Under the pieces are notes generated by a model that made no database searches, was not told the DNA's origin, and saw only the letters and a list, made by a program, of their open reading frames with translations. A DNA stretch of 64,000 nucleotides, taken from the NCBI RefSeq assembly GCF_902158555.1, contig NZ_CABGGS010000001.1, positions 372,001-436,000 of the forward strand, written 5' to 3'. Position 1 is the first letter of the stretch, and each line of letters starts with the position of its first letter. This DNA comes from Klebsiella spallanzanii. Lineage in GTDB: Bacteria > Pseudomonadota > Gammaproteobacteria > Enterobacterales > Enterobacteriaceae. Both the position numbers and the translations under genes were made by a program. Shown piece by piece: positions 49,128 through 59,682 of this stretch.

Positions 49128-49510
49128 ACGAGGACTCCTGCGAGAAGTGAAAGCACGACAGTAATAACAAAAGAAATTTTGGCGGAGCGTGTCCCTGATT
49201 CGAGGGTTTCTTCAAGGTAGCCAAAATCCATCAGCAGATGGCGAATACCGACCACTGCGTGATAAGCCAGCGCGGTCAAAATGCCCCACATGATGAACTT
49301 CACAAAGAAGCTATTCATAATGGATGCCGCAGTGAGGAAACCTTCTGGAGAGGAAAGGCTGGTGCCCAGCAACCAAAGCAGAATCCCGACCGCCACAAAA
49401 GTGATCACTCCGGATACGCGATGGAGAATGGACGCTATCGCCGTGATTGGGAACCGGATCGTTTGGAGATCCAGATTGACAGGTCTTTGTTTTTTCACAT
49501 TTCTTACCAT
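49121..49510 (-). CDS. sdhC: Succinate dehydrogenase cytochrome b556 subunit SdhC
   Basis: First gene of the sdh-suc operon. The start at 49510 gives [16 protein letters not shown] and 129 residues, as in E. coli. A longer in-frame version would begin within the leader and lacks support. Three TMs; SILHRVSGV forms part of the quinone site. In E. coli the leader is bound by the sRNAs Spot 42 and RyhB. Confidence 0.97.
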   Translation of the reverse strand: MVRNVKKQRPVNLDLQTIRFPITAIASILHRVSGVITFVAVGILLWLLGTSLSSPEGFLTAASIMNSFFVKFIMWGILTALAYHAVVGIRHLLMDFGYLEETLESGTRSAKISFVITVVLSLLAGVLVW

Positions 49511-50285
49511 GAATAACGCCCACATGCTGTTCTTATTATTCCCTTTGGATTTCGCGTTACAGGAAGGCGGCAAGTCCGGGAAACCCGGGAGCATAGATAA
49601 CTATGTGACCGGGGCGAGCGGGCGCAGCCAACGCACCTGAAACGTGAAAGACTATGGGATTTCCTTCCTCCGGTCTGCTTGCGGGTCAGACAGCGTCCTT
49701 ATCTATAACCAGAAGTCATGTTAAAACCCCTTTTCAGAAGTTAAAGCGTGACAAAATAACGCTGGGTGGCTCGGGATTGCAGGGAGTTCCGGAGACCTGG
49801 CGGCAGTATAGGCCGTTCACAAAATCATTACAATTAACCTACATATAGTTTGTCGGGTTTTATCCCGAACAGTGATCAATGTCACGATAACAACATAAAT
49901 TTAAATTTTAATCATCTGATTTGACAAATATTAAACATTATTGTTACAACCATTACCAGATAAATGCAATAATACGCAAAAGTTATGGGGTCACTCTTTT
50001 ACCTGAGAATAAGTTATGCAACAGTGAGAGAGTATTGACCGATGTAATCAGGACAGTTATTAGTGGTATATAGTTTTAACTAATTCGGGCTGCTAAAACG
50101 CTGATTTGCTGTTGTTTCATCGTAGGTTGAAGACGTACCATCAAGCGCCCTTGCTCTGTACCCTGCCCCTTTCGTGACGCAGAGCGATGTGCAACATAAC
50201 AAACTGGTAACGTCATCGGCTACGGGCCGAATGCAAATCCACCACCCGGCAGTCTTAAGCAATAAAGGCGCTAAGGAGACCATAA
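49511..50285. promoter_or_regulatory. Divergent sdhC-gltA control region
   Basis: 775 bases without a credible gene. The centre (about 49850-50000) is AT-rich. A CRP-like site GTGA-TCAATG-TCAC lies at 49872-49885. The sdhC leader near 49570-49630 is GC-rich with a small CCGGG hairpin. In E. coli this interval holds ArcA, FNR and CRP control of both operons. The 64-codon open frame at 49654-49848 has no support. Confidence 0.65.
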
Positions 50286-51569
50286 ATGTCTGATGCTAAA
50301 GCAAAAATCACCCTGGGTGGTGATACTGCTATCGAACTGGATGTGCTAAAGGGCACTCTCGGTCAGGATGTTATTGATATTCGTAGTCTTGGTTCAAAAG
50401 GCGTATTTACTTTTGACCCTGGTTTTACCTCAACCGCATCCTGCGAATCCAAAATCACCTTTATCGACGGTGATGAAGGTATCCTGCTGCACCGCGGTTT
50501 TCCAATCGATCAATTAGCGACCGATTCCAACTATCTGGAAGTGTGCTACATCCTGCTGAACGGTGAAAAACCGACCCAGGACCAGTACGACGAATTCAAA
50601 ACCATCGTTACCCGCCACACCATGATTCACGAGCAGATCACTCGTCTGTTCCACGCGTTCCGCCGCGATTCTCACCCGATGGCCGTTATGTGCGGCATCA
50701 CCGGTGCGCTGGCTGCGTTCTATCACGATTCGCTGGATGTGAATAACCCGCGTCATCGCGATATCGCCGCATTCCGCCTGCTCTCCAAAATGCCGACTAT
50801 GGCGGCAATGTGTTACAAGTATTCCATCGGCCAGCCTTTTGTTTATCCGCGCAACGACCTCTCCTACGCGGGTAACTTCCTGAATATGATGTTCTCCACG
50901 CCGTGTGAAAAGTATGAAGTGAACCCGATACTGGAACGCGCCATGGACCGCATCCTGATCCTGCACGCCGATCACGAACAGAACGCCTCAACGTCCACCG
51001 TGCGTACCGCAGGCTCTTCTGGCGCGAACCCGTTCGCCTGTATCGCTGCGGGTATTGCTTCTCTGTGGGGACCGGCACACGGCGGCGCCAACGAAGCGGC
51101 GCTGAAGATGCTGGAAGAGATCAGCTCGGTTAAACACATTCCGGAATTTGTGCGTCGTGCGAAAGACAAAAATGACTCTTTCCGCCTGATGGGCTTTGGT
51201 CACCGTGTTTATAAAAACTATGACCCGCGCGCCACCGTGATGCGTGAAACCTGCCATGAAGTGCTGAAAGAACTGGGTACCAAAGACGATCTGCTGGAAG
51301 TGGCGATGGAGCTTGAGCACATTGCGCTCAACGACCCGTACTTCATCGAGAAGAAACTGTACCCGAACGTCGATTTCTACTCCGGTATCATTCTGAAAGC
51401 GATGGGCATTCCATCATCCATGTTTACCGTTATCTTCGCGATGGCGCGTACCGTGGGCTGGATTGCACACTGGAACGAAATGCACACCGACGGCATGAAA
51501 ATCGCCCGTCCACGTCAGCTGTATACCGGCTACGAAAAACGCGATTTCAAAAACGATATCAAATACTAA
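50286..51569 (+). CDS. gltA: Citrate synthase (type II, NADH-sensitive)
   Basis: Condenses acetyl-CoA and oxaloacetate to citrate at the TCA-cycle entry. The 427 residues match the hexameric enterobacterial enzyme, with catalytic histidines in [15 protein letters not shown] and [18 protein letters not shown], and Asp near 362 in [14 protein letters not shown] precedes the ATG. It is monocistronic with a strong terminator. Confidence 0.98.
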   Translation: MSDAKAKITLGGDTAIELDVLKGTLGQDVIDIRSLGSKGVFTFDPGFTSTASCESKITFIDGDEGILLHRGFPIDQLATDSNYLEVCYILLNGEKPTQDQYDEFKTIVTRHTMIHEQITRLFHAFRRDSHPMAVMCGITGALAAFYHDSLDVNNPRHRDIAAFRLLSKMPTMAAMCYKYSIGQPFVYPRNDLSYAGNFLNMMFSTPCEKYEVNPILERAMDRILILHADHEQNASTSTVRTAGSSGANPFACIAAGIASLWGPAHGGANEAALKMLEEISSVKHIPEFVRRAKDKNDSFRLMGFGHRVYKNYDPRATVMRETCHEVLKELGTKDDLLEVAMELEHIALNDPYFIEKKLYPNVDFYSGIILKAMGIPSSMFTVIFAMARTVGWIAHWNEMHTDGMKIARPRQLYTGYEKRDFKNDIKY

Positions 51570-51587
51570 GCCTGATATTGCGAAGAT

Positions 51588-51616
51588 AAAAAACGCGCCT
51601 GAGAGCGCGTTTTTTT
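51588..51616 (+). terminator. Terminator of gltA
   Basis: Stem AAAACGCGC/GCGCGTTTT with a 6-base loop and a T-run, 19 bases after gltA. It touches the nei stop codon and, with flanking A and T runs, probably serves both convergent genes. Confidence 0.88.
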
Positions 51617-52406
51617 ATTGCTGACACCCCGGGCACCAGTAAAACGGCCTCGACGACAGCATGGTCCTCTCGATAATCCCGCCGCAGCGCTCGCAGGCTT
51701 CCCCCTCCCGATGAAAGACCTTAAAGCGAAATAGTGCGCCATGGTGCTTATTCTCATCCACCAGACCACGCGTATTGTAGGACAAGCGCGGGATCTCAAG
51801 CAGCGCATAAGCCAGCGCATCAAGCTGTGCGTCGTTAAGCTCAGAGGCTTTATGCCGCCCGGTTAGCCCCACCTGCCAGAGGATCTCAACGCGCAGATAA
51901 TTCCCCAATCCCGCGAGAAATGCCTGATCCAGCAGCAGCCCGGAAAACTGACGGTTGCGGAATTTCGCCGACAGCAGCCGCTCTTTGACTTTTTCAACGC
52001 TAAGAGTCATATCGAGCACATCCGGTCCCACCCGTAGCAAAAACGGGTGCTGAGCGAGCTGTTCCGGGGTCAGCATCTCAATGTCAGAGGCGCTATAGAG
52101 CAATATCGCCTTGTGCGCCGTCTGTAGCCGAACGCGTAAAATACGTGTCGTTTCAGGCTCCGCTTGCGGCTCGACCACCCGCCAGACGCCGTACAGCTGA
52201 TTATGGCTATAGAGCGTCAAGCCGCCGGAGAAGTGGGTCAGCAGCGCTTTACCGCGGGTTTCGATATTCGTCACCTGCTGACCAACCAGCTGAGATTGAT
52301 AAGTTTGTAACTGCGGGAAGGCGAACCACGCTTTCGTCAGGGGTTCGCCTTTGATCGCCGCCTCCAGGCTATCCGCCGCACGACGGATTTCCGGACCTTC
52401 CGGCAT
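51615..52406 (-). CDS. nei: Endonuclease VIII
   Basis: Base-excision DNA glycosylase/AP lyase for oxidised pyrimidines. The catalytic Pro2-Glu3 start is [16 protein letters not shown]; the helix-two-turn-helix ([13 protein letters not shown]) and the C-terminal zinc finger (CERCGG ... WCPGCQQ) are present, 263 residues. It follows pcp by 15 bases, so it may be read from the 5-oxoproline operon. Confidence 0.97.
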   Translation of the reverse strand: MPEGPEIRRAADSLEAAIKGEPLTKAWFAFPQLQTYQSQLVGQQVTNIETRGKALLTHFSGGLTLYSHNQLYGVWRVVEPQAEPETTRILRVRLQTAHKAILLYSASDIEMLTPEQLAQHPFLLRVGPDVLDMTLSVEKVKERLLSAKFRNRQFSGLLLDQAFLAGLGNYLRVEILWQVGLTGRHKASELNDAQLDALAYALLEIPRLSYNTRGLVDENKHHGALFRFKVFHREGEACERCGGIIERTMLSSRPFYWCPGCQQ

Positions 52407-52421
52407 ATTGATGTCCTTGTG

Positions 52422-53066
52422 TTAATGCGTTGCGCCGCCGGCAATTTTTACGTCATCGCCCTGCTGAAGGGCAACAGCTATAGCCGTTTCCAGCGCTACG
52501 CGCACCGTCTCTACCGCCATACTCGCTTCACCGGGATGAGCTGCAGCCTGCTCCGGCAGATACGGAATATGGATAAAGCCGCCCTTCACGCCGCTTTTAT
52601 CACGTAGCCCGTGCAGCAGGCCATACATCACGTGATTACAGACAAACGTCCCCGCCGTCTGCGACACCGAAGCGGGGATCCCTTTGCTTCTTAGCGCGGC
52701 AACGATCGCTTTGATCGGTAGCGTACCGAAGTACGCCGCCGGACCATCAGCAACGATCGGCACATCGACAGGCTGCAGGCCTTTATTATCTGGGATCCGC
52801 GCATCATCGACGTTAATCGCCACGCGTTCGACGGTGATGTCGACACGCCCGCCCGCCTGACCAACCGCCAGCGTCAATACGGGCTCCAGCTCATCCAGCG
52901 CGTCGTTCAGTACCGTCAGCGCTTCGCCGAAGACGCACGGTAGCTGCCGGGCAACAACGGGCTGCCCGGCAATAATAACGCCATCCAACTGCTTTACCAC
53001 TTCCCATGAAGGGTTAACCGCTTCGCCGCCGAACGGTTCAAAACCGGTAATCAATACGCCAGCCAT
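52422..53066 (-). CDS. pcp: Pyroglutamyl-peptidase I
   Basis: Cytosolic cysteine peptidase that removes N-terminal pyroglutamate. The 214 residues start [20 protein letters not shown]. The catalytic Cys is in [14 protein letters not shown] and the His in [12 protein letters not shown]. The gene follows the DUF979 transporter gene by nine bases, so released 5-oxoproline and imported 5-oxoproline would both feed PxpABC. Confidence 0.95.
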   Translation of the reverse strand: MAGVLITGFEPFGGEAVNPSWEVVKQLDGVIIAGQPVVARQLPCVFGEALTVLNDALDELEPVLTLAVGQAGGRVDITVERVAINVDDARIPDNKGLQPVDVPIVADGPAAYFGTLPIKAIVAALRSKGIPASVSQTAGTFVCNHVMYGLLHGLRDKSGVKGGFIHIPYLPEQAAAHPGEASMAVETVRVALETAIAVALQQGDDVKIAGGATH

Positions 53067-53075
53067 GATCCCTCC

Positions 53076-54071
53076 TTACAGGAACATCAGGAAATAGAGC
53101 AAAAATACGTTCACGATAAGTAACATCAACCCGGTCGGCACCTGGGCTTTGATCACCGCGTTTTTATCCGGCAGCTCCAGCAGCGCGGCCGGAACAATAT
53201 TGAAGTTAGCCGCCATCGGGGTCATCAGAGTGCCGCAATAGCCGGAGAACATACCAATCGCCGCCATCACTGCCGGGTTACCGCCGTGCTGCAGCACCAG
53301 GATCGGGATCCCGACCCCTGCCGTCACAATGGGGAAAGCGGCAAAAGCGTTGCCCATGACCATCGTCAGCAGCGCCATACCAATGGTGTAGACGGCTACG
53401 GCGATAAACCGGCTGTCTACCGCCAGATAGTTCTGCGTCAGCCAGGAGATGCTGTTGCCGACGCCTGCGGCGGTAAACAGCAGTCCGAGAACGGCGAGGA
53501 TCTGCGGCAGAATAAATGCCCAGCCTACCGAATCCAGCAGACGGCGCGCTTCCTGCAACGGCTGCGCTGCCGTTTCGTGGGTCATGCGAATAGCCATCAC
53601 CAAACCAAGCAGCGTGCCTGCAGTCATTGAAAACAGGGTGATCAGCGTAGCGTGATTGCCTGGGCCAAAGATAGCAACCTGCAGCGAGGGCAGATTATTA
53701 AACAGCAGAACGCCAATGACCGTCACCACCGGGATGGCCAGCGCCGGGAAGAACAGTTTGTTGCCCAGACGCGCAGCGCTGGCGGAACGTTCTTCCTGCG
53801 AGCGTTGATGATAGCGACCAAGATGCACGCCGCCAAAACCGGCGATCAGCGCCAGCACGACCACCAGGATCCCGACGCCAATATTAACGGTGCGCTTATC
53901 GCCCACCAGCTCATAGGTCCAGTCGCCAAACAGAAACACCAGGCCGTACAGTCCCCAGAACAGACCGGTAGTCAGCCTGCGCGGGTTCGCCTTATCACGC
54001 CAGGACATCACCGCGACGACCAGCAGAACGACGCCCGCCAGCCAGTAGAGATAAGTTTGCTGAAAATTCAT
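53076..54071 (-). CDS. DUF979-family subunit of a probable 5-oxoproline transporter
   Basis: A 331-residue membrane protein with about nine hydrophobic segments, including MGNAFAAFPIVTAGVGIPIL and GMFSGYCGTLMTPMAANFN. It is coupled to the DUF969 gene by a 4-base overlap. The pair always travels together and is linked with pcp and 5-oxoprolinase genes, which is the basis for the transporter assignment. Direct evidence of substrate is not visible in the sequence. Confidence 0.8.
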   Translation of the reverse strand: MNFQQTYLYWLAGVVLLVVAVMSWRDKANPRRLTTGLFWGLYGLVFLFGDWTYELVGDKRTVNIGVGILVVVLALIAGFGGVHLGRYHQRSQEERSASAARLGNKLFFPALAIPVVTVIGVLLFNNLPSLQVAIFGPGNHATLITLFSMTAGTLLGLVMAIRMTHETAAQPLQEARRLLDSVGWAFILPQILAVLGLLFTAAGVGNSISWLTQNYLAVDSRFIAVAVYTIGMALLTMVMGNAFAAFPIVTAGVGIPILVLQHGGNPAVMAAIGMFSGYCGTLMTPMAANFNIVPAALLELPDKNAVIKAQVPTGLMLLIVNVFLLYFLMFL

Positions 54072-54793
54072 GCTGCACCGCCTTTCGCCTGCGCGGCGTT
54101 AACCTTGTCCAGCTCACGCTGTAGATGGCGATCGAGACGCCACAAGCGGGCGGAGTGGATCAGGAAAGCGCATACCGCCGTTGGGATCCCCCACAGGGCG
54201 ATGTGCAGCGGCTCAGTCTGAATGCCGCCGGACTCGAGCATAAAGTTATGCATAAAGATAATTGCGCCAAAGGCGACAAAAATATCTTCACCGAAGAACA
54301 GCCCCACGTTATCGGTCGCCGCCGACATCGCTCGCAGGCGATAACGGACATCGCCCGGTAACGCACCAAAGTTTTTCTCCGCCGCCCCTTCCGCCATCGG
54401 CGCCAGCAGCGGACGCACCATCTGCGGATGGCCGCCGAGGCTGGTCAGGCCCAGCGCAGCGGTTATTTCACGAACGAACAGATAGACGATAAGCAGACGA
54501 CCGGCGGTGGCGCTGCGGATCTTCGCAATCCACGCCTGCGCGCGCTCTTTCAGACCGTGTCGTTCCAGCAGGCCGATGACCGCTAGCGGCAGCAAAAGAA
54601 TAAACGGCAGGTTACGGGTGTTAAGAAACCCTTCCCCCAGTTTTTCCAGAATGGTCGCGATCGGCATATGCGCCGTCAGACCCGTGATGATCCCGGAAAC
54701 TATCACTACCAGCACCGGGTTGAAACGTAATAAAAACCCGACCACGATCGCGGCAATACCGATCAATGGCCAGAGCGATACTGATTCTCCCAT
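54068..54793 (-). CDS. DUF969-family subunit of a probable 5-oxoproline transporter
   Basis: A 241-residue membrane protein (MGESVSLWPLIGIAAIVVGF, then five or six hydrophobic segments and a charged tail ending AAQAKGGAA). The motif REITAALGLTSLGGHPQMVRP is typical. It overlaps its DUF979 partner by four bases and follows pxpA after 59 bases. Confidence 0.8.
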   Translation of the reverse strand: MGESVSLWPLIGIAAIVVGFLLRFNPVLVVIVSGIITGLTAHMPIATILEKLGEGFLNTRNLPFILLLPLAVIGLLERHGLKERAQAWIAKIRSATAGRLLIVYLFVREITAALGLTSLGGHPQMVRPLLAPMAEGAAEKNFGALPGDVRYRLRAMSAATDNVGLFFGEDIFVAFGAIIFMHNFMLESGGIQTEPLHIALWGIPTAVCAFLIHSARLWRLDRHLQRELDKVNAAQAKGGAA

Positions 54794-54852
54794 AGTTACA
54801 TCCTGTATGTTGTGAATTGTTGTTTGTTGTTAACTAATTGATACTATTATTT

Positions 54853-55599
54853 TTATTCTTCTGATTCCGCACTAACCTGTATATTGCGCCCGGCAAACGC
54901 CGCACGCAAGCGACGTGCAAAATCCAGCGCGTGCTGGCCATCGCCGTGCAGGCAGACGGTTTCCGCCACCACGTGCGCCCACTCGCCGGTAATGCTGCGC
55001 ACCCGGTTGTGCTGCACCATTTCCAGGGTTTGCGCCAGCGACTGCTCTTCGCTTTCAATCAGCGCACCGGCCTGCGTGCGCGGCACCAGGCTACCATCAG
55101 CCAGATAGCCGCGGTCGGCGAACACTTCCTGACGAGTTGTCAGTTGATAACGCTGACCGGCACGAATGAGCTCGCTGCCCGCCAGCCCCACCAGCACCAG
55201 GTCGGCGTCAACATCGCGCACCGCTTTCGCAATCGCGTCAGCAAGCTGCGGATCTTTTGCTGCCTGGTTATAGAGCATGCCGTGCGGCTTGACGTGCTGC
55301 AGCTCACCGCCCTGCGCCCGAACCATCGCCGCAAGCGCGCCAACCTGATACAGCGTTTGTGCATATACCGTCTCCGGCGGTAACTGCATCGCCGTACGGC
55401 CAAAATTTTCCCGGTCGGGAAAGCTGGGGTGCGCGCCTACCGCTACGCCATATTTCAGCGCTTCGCGGACGCACTGCAGCATCATCACCGCGTCGCCCGC
55501 ATGGAAGCCGCAGGCAATATTGGCGGACGAGACCAGTTGTAATAACGCGCTGTCGTTACCACAGCCTTCGCCGAGGTCGGCATTCAAATCAATTTTCAA
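54853..55599 (-). CDS. pxpA: 5-Oxoprolinase subunit A
   Basis: LamB/YcsF-family subunit of ATP-dependent 5-oxoprolinase, which opens 5-oxoproline to glutamate. The 248 residues begin [16 protein letters not shown] and contain [14 protein letters not shown] and [14 protein letters not shown]. It overlaps pxpC by 11 bases. Confidence 0.95.
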   Translation of the reverse strand: MKIDLNADLGEGCGNDSALLQLVSSANIACGFHAGDAVMMLQCVREALKYGVAVGAHPSFPDRENFGRTAMQLPPETVYAQTLYQVGALAAMVRAQGGELQHVKPHGMLYNQAAKDPQLADAIAKAVRDVDADLVLVGLAGSELIRAGQRYQLTTRQEVFADRGYLADGSLVPRTQAGALIESEEQSLAQTLEMVQHNRVRSITGEWAHVVAETVCLHGDGQHALDFARRLRAAFAGRNIQVSAESEE

Positions 55600-56521
55600 C
55601 GTTTAGTCTCCATGCCAGTTGTTCAAAATAACGCTGCCTTTCGACGCGCGCTTTAAGCGCTTCCTCAAGGGAGCAGGGAACAAAATGGATCGGCTGACCC
55701 AGCGGGATCTGCGCCAGCTGATACATATCGGCCTCGATAATGCTGGCAATGCGTGGATAGCCGCCGGTGGTCTGTGCGTCGTTCATCAGCACGATTGGCT
55801 GACCGTTATGCGGAACCTGTACCACACCGGGTAGCAGGCCATGCGAAAGCATCTCGCGATCGGTCGTTCGTTTCAGCGGCTGCCCTTGCAGACGGTAGCC
55901 CATGCGGTTGCTCTGTGGGCTAAGCTGCCACGGCGAGCGCCAGAAAGCGTCCTGCGACGCGCTATCAAATTCATGGTATTCCGGCCCCGGTAGCGCGCGG
56001 ATGCGGTTGCCAACGGGCAACTGTTTCACGCCGAGCGGCCCGCTAAATGGCTTATCCGATTTCCCCAGCTTCAGCCGATCGCCGTCCTGCAAACGCCGCC
56101 CTTCCAGACCGCCAATGCCCACTTTGAGATCGGTACTGCGCGAGCCAAGCACTTTTGGCACGGCAATGCCGCCCGCCACTGCCAGATAGCTGCGTACGCC
56201 GTGCTGCGGGTTCTTGAGCACCAGATGCTGTCCGGCCTTGACCGCCGTGCGCCAGCCCACCCATACAGGTTCGCCGTCTAACATCGCACCGCAGGCGGCA
56301 CCGGTCAGCGCAAACCAGCCGTTGCGTTCAAACTGAATATCCACCTGGCCCAGCGTAATCTCCAGCACCGCAGCATTGGCCCCGTTCCCCACCAGCAGAT
56401 TGGCGGTAACCAGCGCGGGCTTATCCATCGCTCCACAGCGGCTAATGCCCAACTGGCGCAAACCTTCGCGCCCGCCGTCCTGCACCGAGGTATACATTCC
56501 GGCGCGGATGATTTTTAACAT
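55589..56521 (-). CDS. pxpC: 5-Oxoprolinase subunit C
   Basis: Biotin-dependent-carboxyltransferase-like subunit (KipA family), 310 residues, with the N-terminal [20 protein letters not shown] and [18 protein letters not shown] near the end. It overlaps pxpB by seven bases. Confidence 0.95.
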   Translation of the reverse strand: MLKIIRAGMYTSVQDGGREGLRQLGISRCGAMDKPALVTANLLVGNGANAAVLEITLGQVDIQFERNGWFALTGAACGAMLDGEPVWVGWRTAVKAGQHLVLKNPQHGVRSYLAVAGGIAVPKVLGSRSTDLKVGIGGLEGRRLQDGDRLKLGKSDKPFSGPLGVKQLPVGNRIRALPGPEYHEFDSASQDAFWRSPWQLSPQSNRMGYRLQGQPLKRTTDREMLSHGLLPGVVQVPHNGQPIVLMNDAQTTGGYPRIASIIEADMYQLAQIPLGQPIHFVPCSLEEALKARVERQRYFEQLAWRLNVEN

Positions 56522-57171
56522 ACGCCCTCCTTTTGCGGCACGAAACGCACTCTGTCGCCGGAACGCAGCAGCACCGGTTCCTTGCGCTTCGGATCAAACA
56601 GCGCCAGCGGCGTATGGCCCAGAAGCTGCCAGCCGCCCGGCGTCGCCAGCGGATAGATCCCGGTCTGCGCCCCGCCGATACCAACAGAACCGGCGGGCAC
56701 CAGCAGACGCGGCTCCGCCCGTCGCGGCATCGCCAGCTTCTCCGGCAGCCCGCCGAAGTACGGGAATCCCGGTTGAAAGCCTAGGAACCACACCACGTAC
56801 TCGACCGACGAATGCAACTCAACCACCTGCTTTTCACTCAGGCCGCTGTGACGAGCAACATCACCCAGGTCCGGGCCGCCTTCACCGCCGTAAACCACGG
56901 GAACGGAGATCTCTCGCGATTCCGGCTCGAGCGTATCGCACTCCTCCCACCAGATTTGCAGACGCTCAATCGCATCCCACGCCGTTTGCTGCGGGTTACG
57001 CAATATCACGGTAATGTTGTTCATGCCCGGGATGGCCTCCACCACCTCGGTATGGCCAATCAGCCGCTGGGCTAACCGCCAGATCCGTTTCTGGCTGTCT
57101 AGCGTTACCGGAGGCTCAAGCTCCAGTACGACAGCCGTTTCACCTAACAAATAACAACGCGCTCGCTGCAC
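56515..57171 (-). CDS. pxpB: 5-Oxoprolinase subunit B
   Basis: KipI-family subunit, 218 residues, starting [19 protein letters not shown] and carrying [18 protein letters not shown] and [20 protein letters not shown]. It lies 15 bases after ybgI and is the first 5-oxoprolinase gene of the operon. Confidence 0.95.
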   Translation of the reverse strand: MQRARCYLLGETAVVLELEPPVTLDSQKRIWRLAQRLIGHTEVVEAIPGMNNITVILRNPQQTAWDAIERLQIWWEECDTLEPESREISVPVVYGGEGGPDLGDVARHSGLSEKQVVELHSSVEYVVWFLGFQPGFPYFGGLPEKLAMPRRAEPRLLVPAGSVGIGGAQTGIYPLATPGGWQLLGHTPLALFDPKRKEPVLLRSGDRVRFVPQKEGVC

Positions 57172-57186
57172 TTTTGCCTCCGTTCA

Positions 57187-57930
57187 TTAAGCCGGGTTCG
57201 GGATATCAATAAACGTGACGTCCAGTTCGGTGTTTTCCGTCAACCATTCGCTTAGCGCGCGAATTCCGCCGCGCTCGGTGGCATGATGACCGGCAGCGTA
57301 GAAATGCAGCCCCTGCTCCCGCGCCGAGTGGATGGTCTGCTCCGACACTTCGCCGCTAATAAATGCATCAACGCCGAAGCGTGCCGCGCTATCGATAAAG
57401 CTTTGGCCACCGCCGGTACACCACGCCACGCGGGTGACTTTGTCCGGTCCGGTGTCCCCACACCACAGCGGTTTGCGCCCCAGCCGTGCTTCAATCCACG
57501 AGGCCAACTCCAGGCCCGATACCGGCATCGACAGTTCGCCCCACGGCATCAGCGGCTCGATTTCACCCATCACATTAATACCGAGCAGCGAGGCCAACTG
57601 GGCGTTATTACCCAGCTCCGGGTGAGCGTCGAGCGGCAGGTGCCAGCCATAGAGGTTGATATCGTTAGCCAGCAGCGTTTTGAGGCGATGACGCTTCATG
57701 CCGCGAATAATGGGCGATTCGCCTTTCCAGAAATAACCATGATGAACAATCACCGCATCGGCCTCCAGGCGCACGGCTTCATCAAGCAGCGCCTGGCTGG
57801 CGGTCACGCCGGTCACGATTTTTTGCACCGTCTCGCGCCCTTCCACCTGTAACCCATTGGGTGCGTAATCGCTGATGGCCGCGCTATTCAGTTTTTCATT
57901 AATCAGTTGTTCCAGTTCGCTATTTTTCAT
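57187..57930 (-). CDS. ybgI: NIF3/DUF34-family dinuclear-metal protein YbgI
   Basis: A 247-residue conserved protein of uncertain function (radiation-resistance link in E. coli; NIF3 fold). Metal ligands lie in AVIVHHGYFWKGE and YAAGHHATERGG. The start at 57930 matches the family length; a longer frame adds 14 residues without support. It is probably first in a ybgI-pxpBCA-DUF969-DUF979-pcp-nei unit. The 270 bases to dtpD (57931-58200) are a divergent promoter region with no site I can name. Confidence 0.92.
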   Translation of the reverse strand: MKNSELEQLINEKLNSAAISDYAPNGLQVEGRETVQKIVTGVTASQALLDEAVRLEADAVIVHHGYFWKGESPIIRGMKRHRLKTLLANDINLYGWHLPLDAHPELGNNAQLASLLGINVMGEIEPLMPWGELSMPVSGLELASWIEARLGRKPLWCGDTGPDKVTRVAWCTGGGQSFIDSAARFGVDAFISGEVSEQTIHSAREQGLHFYAAGHHATERGGIRALSEWLTENTELDVTFIDIPNPA

Positions 57931-58200
57931 TATCGCTCCATCAGGTCTTCGTGTAATGCAAAGGAATAACATAGCGTTATCCGCCCGCTCCGTCGATAGT
58001 TCTACCGCTTCGCCTGCTATTTTGACTTTTGGTGAAATCCCGCGATTTGTCTACTCCCCTCATCGCGCATTCGTGTATATTTATGCACTATTACAGCATA
58101 TTAAATAACCAGAAAGCCTATAAGGCCATGAATATCACTAGCTAATGGCTATTCATGCAGAAAGATCGACTTTCCTTTTTATGGCAGGACAGAACGTTAA

Positions 58201-59682
58201 ATGAACACATCATCTTCACAGCCGCGGGCGATTTATTACGTTGTCGCGCTGCAAATCTGGGAATATTTCAGTTTTTACGGCATGCGCGCGCTGCTGATCC
58301 TTTATCTCACCAATCAGCTGAAGTATGACGATAACCATGCATATGCCCTGTTCAGCGCCTACTGCTCGCTGGTCTACGTTACGCCGATTCTTGGCGGATT
58401 CCTGGCCGACAAGCTGCTGGGCAACCGCATGGCGGTAATGCTCGGCGCGCTGCTAATGGCTATCGGCCATCTGGTGCTCGGCGCCAGCGAGGTTGCGCCC
58501 ACCTTCCTTTATCTGTCGCTGGCGATTATCGTCTGCGGCTACGGGCTATTTAAATCCAACGTCAGCTGCCTGCTCGGCGAGCTGTACGAACCCACCGACC
58601 CGCGCCGCGATGGCGGTTTTTCGCTGATGTATGCCGCGGGTAACGTGGGGTCGATCATTGCGCCAATCGCCTGCGGCTACGTGCAGGAGGAGTACAGCTG
58701 GGCGATGGGCTTCGCGTTGGCGGCCGTGGGGATGATTGCCGGGCTGGTGATTTTCCTCAGCGGTAATCATCATTTCCGCCACACCCGCGGCGTGAATCGA
58801 GAAGCGCTGCGGGCGCGTAATTTCGTTTTACCGAACTGGGGCTGGCTGCTGGTTCTGCTGATTGCCGCGCCGTTGTTGATTACCGTGCTGTTCTGGCAGG
58901 AGTGGTCGGTGTATGCGCTGATTGTGGCGACGATTATCGGTCTGGCGGTGCTCACGCGGATTTACCTGCGGGCGGAGACTGCCAAACAGCGTAAAGAACT
59001 ACGTCTGATTATGGTTCTGACCTGCTTCAGCCTGCTGTTTTGGGCCTTCGCGCAGCAAGGCGGTAGCTCAATTAGCCTGTATATCGACCGTTTTGTTAAC
59101 CGCCATGTTATGAGTTACGAGATACCGACGGCAATGTTCCAGTCGGTTAACGCCTTTGCGGTCATGCTCTGCGGGGTCGTGCTGGCGTGGCTGGTGAAAG
59201 AAAATATCAACGGCAACCGTACCGTGCGTATCTGGGGCAAGTTCGCGCTGGGCCTCGGCCTGATGAGCGCCGGTTTCTGCATCTTAACGCTGAGCGCACG
59301 CTGGTCAGCGGCTTACGGGCAATCCTCAATGCCGCTGATGGTACTGGGCCTGGCAGTGATGGGCTTCGCCGAGCTGTTTATCGACCCGGTGGCGATGTCG
59401 CAAATTACCCGTATTGAGATCCCCGGCGTGACGGGCGTACTGACCGGTATCTATATGCTGCTCTCCGGGGCCATCGCTAACTATCTGGCGGGGGTAATTG
59501 CCGACCAGACCTCACAAAGTTCGTTCGACGCTGCCGGAGCCGTTAACTACTCCATTAACGCCTATATCGAGGTGTTCAGCCAGATAACCTGGGGCGCGCT
59601 AGCCTGCGTCGGCCTGGTGCTGGTTATCTGGCTGTACCACTCCGTGAAGGTCAGGGCTCGTCGTCTGGCGCTGGAGTCTTAA
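58201..59682 (+). CDS. dtpD: Dipeptide permease DtpD (POT family)
   Basis: Proton-coupled peptide symporter of 493 residues, the same as E. coli DtpD, with about 14 TMs. The POT signature [19 protein letters not shown] in TM1 and [15 protein letters not shown] in TM4 are present. Its last 32 bases overlap the 3' end of the convergent phr. Confidence 0.95.
   Translation: MNTSSSQPRAIYYVVALQIWEYFSFYGMRALLILYLTNQLKYDDNHAYALFSAYCSLVYVTPILGGFLADKLLGNRMAVMLGALLMAIGHLVLGASEVAPTFLYLSLAIIVCGYGLFKSNVSCLLGELYEPTDPRRDGGFSLMYAAGNVGSIIAPIACGYVQEEYSWAMGFALAAVGMIAGLVIFLSGNHHFRHTRGVNREALRARNFVLPNWGWLLVLLIAAPLLITVLFWQEWSVYALIVATIIGLAVLTRIYLRAETAKQRKELRLIMVLTCFSLLFWAFAQQGGSSISLYIDRFVNRHVMSYEIPTAMFQSVNAFAVMLCGVVLAWLVKENINGNRTVRIWGKFALGLGLMSAGFCILTLSARWSAAYGQSSMPLMVLGLAVMGFAELFIDPVAMSQITRIEIPGVTGVLTGIYMLLSGAIANYLAGVIADQTSQSSFDAAGAVNYSINAYIEVFSQITWGALACVGLVLVIWLYHSVKVRARRLALES

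Noticed and set aside
49654-49848. 64-codon frame in the sdhC-gltA interval
   Set aside because: Lies in the sdhC leader on the opposite strand, no ribosome site and no family resemblance.
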